Shown: positions 59,109-64,000 of the stretch, one piece after another
Layout: each line of letters opens with the position of its first letter
Numbering within the stretch: the stretch's first letter is position 1
Source: Maridesulfovibrio sp.
GTDB taxonomy: Bacteria > Desulfobacterota > Desulfovibrionia > Desulfovibrionales > Desulfovibrionaceae
Length of the DNA stretch: 64,000 nt
Direction: 5' to 3'
Assembly (NCBI RefSeq): GCF_963676065.1
Contig: NZ_OY780933.1
Coordinates: 4,110,501-4,174,500, forward strand
The notes under the pieces: generated by a model
The model's input: the letters and a program-made list of their open reading frames with translations, nothing else
Databases searched by the model: none
What the model was told of the DNA's origin: nothing
Translations under genes and position numbers: made by a program

Positions 59109-60428
59109 ATGATCCCTAACAAAAAAGGACATATATCCAGAAGGCAGGCGATTAAACTCGCAGCGGGAGGAACTCTCGGTATTTTGAGCGGTTGCGCTAT
59201 CAATCCTGTGACAGGGCAGCAGCAATTGATGCTGGTTTCACAGCAGCAGGAAATACAAATAGACCGCCAGAATTCTCCCCACCAATTCTCAGCTGACTAC
59301 GGTGCCGTGCAGGACAACATGGTCAATGACTACATCAGCAAGGTAGGTCTGTCCCTTTCCTCCAGCAGCCACAGACCGGATATGCCCTACTCCTTCCGCT
59401 GTGTGAACGCCACCTACGTCAACGCATATGCTTTTCCCGGCGGAAGCATTGCCTGTACCCGAGGCATTCTTATTACCCTTGAGAATGAAGCGGAACTGGC
59501 CGCGCTCATGGGGCATGAAATAGGGCACGTTAATGCCCGGCACACAGCGTCACGTATGAGTTCTGCCATTGCGATACAGGGAATAGTCGCCATCGGCGTC
59601 GGAATTGCGGCCACGCAGGACAGCAGTCTTGTTCCGCTGGCCGCCGGACTTGGCGGAATCGGTGCCGGGATGCTTTTAGCAAGCTATTCCCGGTCAGACG
59701 AAAGGCAGGCGGACAGTCTGGGAATGGAATACATGGACAACGTGGGATACGACCCTGAAGGCATGGTCGGATTGATGGAAGAGCTGAATAAACTGCACAA
59801 GGATAAGCCCTCTTTCGTACAGCAGATGTTCGCCTCCCATCCAATGAGCTCTGAACGATACGACACAGCTGTACGCAAAAGGGATACTGTATACGCAGGA
59901 AGTAAAGGAAAACTCCTGCGTGAACGCTATATGGACAACATCGCCCCAATCCGCAAAATCAAACCGGCAATTGTCGAAATGCAGAAAGGCGAAGGAGCCA
60001 TGCGCATAAAAAGCTACAATGAGGCTGAAGATCATTTTTCAAAAGCCCTGCGCATTGCTCCCGATGATTATGCTGCACTGCTGCTCATGTCCAAATGTCA
60101 GCTGGCGCAGGGCAATGCCCGAAAAGGACTGCAATACGCCCAGCGGGCAAAAAAACGCTACCCGCAGGAAGCTCAGGCCCTACACATGACCGGGATGCTT
60201 AGTCTGGAAAATCGCAAGTTCAGACAGGCTCTCTACAATTTTGATGAATATGAGAAGATGCTGCCCGGCAATCCCATGACCACCTTTTTCAAGGGAGTTT
60301 CATACGAAGCCCTTGGCAACCGGGATATGGCTGCTAATGAATATTACCGTTTCCTCAAGAGTAACAATCAGGGAGACTACGCAAAGCATGCATATGACAG
60401 GCTCACCGGGTGGGGGTATCTGCAATAA
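59109..60428 (+). CDS. Tat-exported M48 metalloprotease lipoprotein with TPR repeats (BepA-like)
   Basis: 439 aa. The N-terminus carries a Tat motif (I-S-R-R-Q-A-I-K, Arg11-12) followed by a hydrophobic stretch and the lipobox L-S-G-C (Cys29), so it is probably a Tat-exported lipoprotein. The zinc protease core is H-E-I-G-H (136-140), and the third ligand is the Glu of S-D-E-R-Q-A-D (about 198). The C-terminal part (about 290-430) has TPR units (Y-N-E-A-E-D-H-F-S-K-A-L-R-I-A-P-D-D). The layout of protease plus TPR is that of BepA/YfgC, which helps assemble or degrade outer-membrane proteins such as LptD. Confidence 0.9.
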   Translation: MIPNKKGHISRRQAIKLAAGGTLGILSGCAINPVTGQQQLMLVSQQQEIQIDRQNSPHQFSADYGAVQDNMVNDYISKVGLSLSSSSHRPDMPYSFRCVNATYVNAYAFPGGSIACTRGILITLENEAELAALMGHEIGHVNARHTASRMSSAIAIQGIVAIGVGIAATQDSSLVPLAAGLGGIGAGMLLASYSRSDERQADSLGMEYMDNVGYDPEGMVGLMEELNKLHKDKPSFVQQMFASHPMSSERYDTAVRKRDTVYAGSKGKLLRERYMDNIAPIRKIKPAIVEMQKGEGAMRIKSYNEAEDHFSKALRIAPDDYAALLLMSKCQLAQGNARKGLQYAQRAKKRYPQEAQALHMTGMLSLENRKFRQALYNFDEYEKMLPGNPMTTFFKGVSYEALGNRDMAANEYYRFLKSNNQGDYAKHAYDRLTGWGYLQ

Positions 60429-60674
60429 AGAGCACGCCGCAATATTGTTCCCCCTTCTCCAAAAACCATCCTATATATAAGTCATGAAGCTGACAGAGTG
60501 AGTTTACATTAAACACCACACAGAAGCTGTATCCATGGCAAAAAAACTATATCTAAAAATCTACAACATTATATTGACTACTTACCCTTCCATAACTAGT
60601 AGTTTCACCAATTCTATGCTTTTCTCTTTGGGAAAAACACTGAGTAACAAGCCTAATATGAGGGGGGGCGGAAA

Positions 60675-63107
60675 ATGCTCAAAAATTTAAAGGTAACGAC
60701 TAAAATCGCTATAGGATTTGGGCTCATTCTAAGCCTGCTGGCTGCAACCGCAGGACTGGGAATCCTGAAACTAAGTGATAATTCAGCAGGTTTTACCGAG
60801 TATCAGACTCTGGCCGGCCAAACAAATCTGGCCGGACGCATCCAGAGCAATCTTCTATTGGCCCGCACGGAAGCAAAAGACTTCATGAATACCGGAAATG
60901 ATAAGGCATTGAATCGGTATAATAAACGGATGGCAAGACTTAAAAAGCTCCTCCGGGAGGAAGAAAGCAACACAGTCCCAGCTGAACAGGCCGGATTAAT
61001 AGATAAAATACGACAGGAAATCGCCACCTACGAAAGCACCTTCAATATTTTTATTTCAGCAAGCCAAGCGGAAAAGCAGTCGATCAATCAATCGACAGAA
61101 AACGGAAAAGTACTGGAAAACGGCCTTGAAACACTACTGCAGAGTGCTAACGAAAGAGAAGACAACTTTCTTATAGCCATGGTGCAGAAAAGTAAGGCCG
61201 CATTATTCAAGGCAAAGCTCGCCAACTCTATTTTTATATATAAGACCAAACTGAAAGCTGATGCGGAAAAAGCAATAGAACTGCTGGAAGAATTTGAAAA
61301 AAGTGTCGGAGATATCCAGAACGTACTCTATTCTCCCTCGGACCTTGGACTTATAAACGAGCTGAATACAAACAATGAACAGTACGTCCTGCATACCCGG
61401 AAAATAATTAAGTCTAACATCGCGCAGGTTACGGCAAAGGAAAAGCTGGACTCTCTGGGGCCGGTCACCGCCCAGCATATTAATGATTTCAAAATGTCCA
61501 TCATGGAAAAACAGGAAGAGTTGGGTCCGCGCATGAAAAAGACCATTGCCGCAGCCCAAAACAACATGAGCATAATATCGCTCATTGCCATCATCGCCGG
61601 AATTGTCCTCGCATTCTTTATCTCCCGCAGCATCACCGTCCCGCTGGCTAAAGCCCGCGCCTTTATGCTGGATCTGGCAAACGGCAACCTCGACAGCAAA
61701 ATGGAGGTGGACCAGAAAGATGAAGTGGGCATGATATGCAAGGATATGGTTCAGGTAGAAAGGACCCTGCGTCAGGTAATGCTTGAAATAAGTACCGCGA
61801 TCACCGGAATAGAAGAAGGCAGGATAGACAGTCAGGCTGATGGCAGCGGATTCAAAGGCAGCTATGTAGAGCTGATCGACCGCACAAATATGGCGCTGAA
61901 TGTAATGAGATCTTTTATTGATGATGTCCCGCTGCCGGTTATGACCATGGACCGCGACATGAATATCCTTTTCATGAACAAACCGGGGATAAAACTTCTC
62001 GGAAAATCTCTGGATGAGCTCAAAAAGGGCAAGTGCTCCTCCATTATCAAAACCCAAGACTGCGGAACCGATAAGTGCGCCTGCGCCAAGTCATTTCTTT
62101 CCCGCAAACAGGAAAAAGGTACAACCAATGCGAAGATCCCCACGGGCAGTCTGGATATCGACTACATAGGTGTCCCCATTGAAAAAGACGGAAGAGTCGT
62201 CGGCGCGCTGGAAGTAATCCTCGATCAGACTTCAATCCGCGAGAATCAACGCATAATGAAAGATGTTGCAGACCGCACGCAGCACGTTGTGGAACAACTT
62301 TCTTCCGCAAGCGAAGAACTGGCCGCACAGGTGGAGCAGATCAGTAACGGCTCCGAAATTCAGCATGAACGGATAACCGAAACCGCCACAGCCATGGAAC
62401 AGATGAACAGCACCATCATGGAAGTGGCTCGCAACGCTTCCAACGCTTCCGGTAAAGGCATGGAAGCAAAACAGCAGGCGGAAGAAGGTGCCCTGATAGT
62501 TTCCCAGTCAATAAATTCCATTACTGAAGTCAGCAGCATTGCCGGCGACCTGCGCAACAGCATGACCGGCCTCGGCGAGCAGACCGAATCCATCAGCACA
62601 GTCATGGATGTAATTTCCGACATTGCCGATCAGACCAACCTGCTGGCCCTGAACGCGGCGATCGAAGCAGCCCGTGCAGGAGAAGCCGGACGCGGATTCG
62701 CAGTTGTAGCCGATGAGGTCCGCAAACTGGCGGAAAAAACCATGGCAGCAACCCATGAAGTGGGCAACAACGTGGAAAGCATACAGCAGGCCGTGCGCAA
62801 CAATATGCTCGAGGTGGAAAATGCTGTTGAAGCGGTTGAGAAAACGACAGAGCTTGCATCCCGCTCAGGCTCTTCTCTTGAATCAATCGTAACGACTGTA
62901 GAGTACAGCGCAAATCAGGTGGAAGGTATCGCCGCAGCCTCCGAAGAACAATCCAGCGCTTCAGAGCAGATAAACAATGCCCTGAATGAAATAAACAGCA
63001 TAACCCGTGAGACCGCTGACGGCATACATCAATCAGCTAAAGCTGTTCAGGAACTGGCAGCAATGTCCAGCGAACTGAATGACTTGATTAAAGAACTACA
63101 GGAATAA
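60675..63107 (+). CDS. Methyl-accepting chemotaxis protein with HBM-like sensor and Cys-rich PAS
   Basis: 810 aa. TM1 (about 12-32), a periplasmic helical sensor of about 270 residues resembling the HBM (helical bimodular) type, TM2 (about 300-320), HAMP (about 320-375), then a PAS domain (about 415-535), and the MCP signalling domain with [20 protein letters not shown] at its tip. The PAS contains a cysteine cluster, [15 protein letters not shown], giving four cysteines in about 19 residues. That suggests an Fe-S or thiol-based cofactor in addition to the periplasmic sensing. Shine-Dalgarno is a G-rich run 5 nt before the ATG. Confidence 0.93.
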   Translation: MLKNLKVTTKIAIGFGLILSLLAATAGLGILKLSDNSAGFTEYQTLAGQTNLAGRIQSNLLLARTEAKDFMNTGNDKALNRYNKRMARLKKLLREEESNTVPAEQAGLIDKIRQEIATYESTFNIFISASQAEKQSINQSTENGKVLENGLETLLQSANEREDNFLIAMVQKSKAALFKAKLANSIFIYKTKLKADAEKAIELLEEFEKSVGDIQNVLYSPSDLGLINELNTNNEQYVLHTRKIIKSNIAQVTAKEKLDSLGPVTAQHINDFKMSIMEKQEELGPRMKKTIAAAQNNMSIISLIAIIAGIVLAFFISRSITVPLAKARAFMLDLANGNLDSKMEVDQKDEVGMICKDMVQVERTLRQVMLEISTAITGIEEGRIDSQADGSGFKGSYVELIDRTNMALNVMRSFIDDVPLPVMTMDRDMNILFMNKPGIKLLGKSLDELKKGKCSSIIKTQDCGTDKCACAKSFLSRKQEKGTTNAKIPTGSLDIDYIGVPIEKDGRVVGALEVILDQTSIRENQRIMKDVADRTQHVVEQLSSASEELAAQVEQISNGSEIQHERITETATAMEQMNSTIMEVARNASNASGKGMEAKQQAEEGALIVSQSINSITEVSSIAGDLRNSMTGLGEQTESISTVMDVISDIADQTNLLALNAAIEAARAGEAGRGFAVVADEVRKLAEKTMAATHEVGNNVESIQQAVRNNMLEVENAVEAVEKTTELASRSGSSLESIVTTVEYSANQVEGIAAASEEQSSASEQINNALNEINSITRETADGIHQSAKAVQELAAMSSELNDLIKELQE

Positions 63108-63129
63108 GCAACTTCTCAAATACACATAT

Positions 63130-63164
63130 ATCCCGGCTGGTCTCACGACTTGCCGGGATTTTTT
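63130..63164 (+). terminator. Terminator after the chemoreceptor gene
   Basis: ATCCCGGC / GCCGGGAT, an 8-bp stem with a 14-nt loop, followed by six T. Confidence 0.85.
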
Positions 63165-63282
63165 CTTTTCAGCTTAAAAAACTACCGGGAAACACCTGAA
63201 CAGACTCTCCAGTATAAAAACATTTTCGCTGGCTATAAAACCATTCTTTGTGATTTAATCCAAGAGAACAACAGGAGTACGT

Positions 63283-64000
63283 ATGCGAATATATAAACTA
63301 CTGATTATGTTCGGGAGCCTGTTAATGTGTGCAAGTCCCGCATGGCCCGGAGATTATCCCATCGTGGACAGCGGCCAGCAGGCATGTTTTGACAATTCCC
63401 GCCAAATACATTGCCCGGACAAGGGTGACGAATTTTATGGTCAGGATGCTCAGTACAAGGGCAACCAGCCGCGTTTCAGAGATAACAAAGACGGGACAAT
63501 CGCGGATCTTGTCACCGGATTAGTCTGGATAAAAGCCCGTGGTGACAAGCTATCCTGGCAGGCGGCCATGGCGGGAGCCGGGGATTGCCGGGTTGGAGGG
63601 TATACAGACTGGCGTGCGCCGACCATTAAAGAATTATACTCCCTTATCGACTTTAACGGCAGAGTTATCGGAGATGCCTCGGTTTCCATTCCATTCATCA
63701 ATACTCAATATTTCGATTTCAAACTGGGTGATACATCCAGAGGGGAACGGATCATTGATTGTCAGGACTGGTCCGCTACCACCTATGCAGGTAAAACCAT
63801 GGGCGGTAATCCTACTGCCTTCGGGGTCAACTTCGCTGACGGACGCATCAAGGGATACGGTAAAAACGGTCGTGGCAAACGTGGAAAAAAATATATCCGG
63901 TACGTACGAGGCAATCCTGATTATGGGAAAAATATTTTCGTAGATCAGGCCGACGGCACCATTAAAGACTCTGCCACCGGTCTGATCTGGCAAAAAACAG
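63283..64000 (+). CDS. DUF1566 (Lcl-type) domain protein, 3' partial
   Basis: The frame from ATG 63283 (AGGAG upstream) is open to the window end, 239 codons. It has a signal peptide (hydrophobic residues 5-20, ending A-W-P-G) and then the DUF1566 pattern twice: D-L-V-T-G-L-V-W-I-K ... D-W-R-A-P-T-I-K-E-L-Y-S-L-I-D, and a second D-S-A-T-G-L-I-W-Q-K at the very end, so at least two domains are expected. Cysteines at C-F-D-N and I-H-C-P may form disulfides. Such proteins are secreted or surface-exposed and have carbohydrate- or collagen-binding relatives (Lcl of Legionella). Function here is unknown. Confidence 0.82.
   Translation, partial: MRIYKLLIMFGSLLMCASPAWPGDYPIVDSGQQACFDNSRQIHCPDKGDEFYGQDAQYKGNQPRFRDNKDGTIADLVTGLVWIKARGDKLSWQAAMAGAGDCRVGGYTDWRAPTIKELYSLIDFNGRVIGDASVSIPFINTQYFDFKLGDTSRGERIIDCQDWSATTYAGKTMGGNPTAFGVNFADGRIKGYGKNGRGKRGKKYIRYVRGNPDYGKNIFVDQADGTIKDSATGLIWQKT

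Noticed and set aside
61203..62057. 284-codon minus-strand frame
   Set aside because: It is wholly inside the chemoreceptor gene and shows no protein-like pattern; a shadow frame.

Overview
The window looks like chromosomal DNA from a marine, Gram-negative, sulfate-reducing deltaproteobacterium of the Desulfovibrio / Maridesulfovibrio type. The sequence evidence is a DsrC with the two C-terminal cysteines (14903..15220), an Rnf membrane complex with its own multiheme cytochrome c, LPS genes (lpxB, waaA, kdsB, gmhB), a methyl-accepting protein with a hemerythrin tail, and moderate GC content. Genus placement is inference. I saw no rRNA, tRNA, CRISPR array, transposase or phage gene.

Layout. 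1-10090 is the conserved transcription/translation/RNA-decay cluster nusA-ylxR-infB-DUF503-rbfA-nrnA-truB-rpsO-pnp, all on the plus strand, with several hairpins between cistrons and a long hairpin in the pnp leader. 10100-15220 holds a PaaK-type ligase, a prepilin peptidase, lpxB, a lipoprotein and dsrC. 15600-23090 is a plus-strand envelope block: HD hydrolase-ddl-waaA, then kdsB-carA-TPR, then gmhB and an unknown gene. 23090-26880 holds a methyltransferase/MarR pair with two copies of one palindromic operator, facing away from an alpha/beta hydrolase-MlaA pair. 26885-33115 is a mixed accessory stretch (DJ-1/AraC regulator, isochorismatase-like hydrolase, DMT exporter, glycosyltransferase, secreted MsrAB, orphan sugar-type binding protein, Cys-containing small protein). 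33287-37125 is a photolyase operon (DUF523/DUF1722, SDR-DUF2867, class II photolyase). 37336-47420 carries signalling and transport genes (hybrid kinase, degenerate receiver-TPR, Ogt, MFS, K+ channel, LysE, MCP-hemerythrin). 47906-55856 is the minus-strand rnf operon in the order cytochrome c, rnfC, D, G, E, A, B, apbE. 56660-64000 has a large GAF protein, a Tat-type M48 lipoprotein, a chemoreceptor and the start of a DUF1566 protein.

How the genes work together. The most unusual part is the Rnf complex. RnfB is fused to a complete GltD/NfnB-type NAD(P)H-flavin oxidoreductase. RnfC is short and lacks the glycine-rich NADH/FMN loop normal for the family, and RnfD lacks the usual SGAT flavinylation motif, while RnfG keeps its own and apbE is present. 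Together these suggest an Rnf in which pyridine-nucleotide chemistry has moved from RnfC to RnfB, with a periplasmic multiheme cytochrome as a further partner. Other points to check are a two-turn inverted repeat over the dsrC promoter, a MarR operator lying over its own promoter, a dispersed 41-bp intergenic repeat in three copies, and a hairpin-rich 110-bp segment upstream of rnf.
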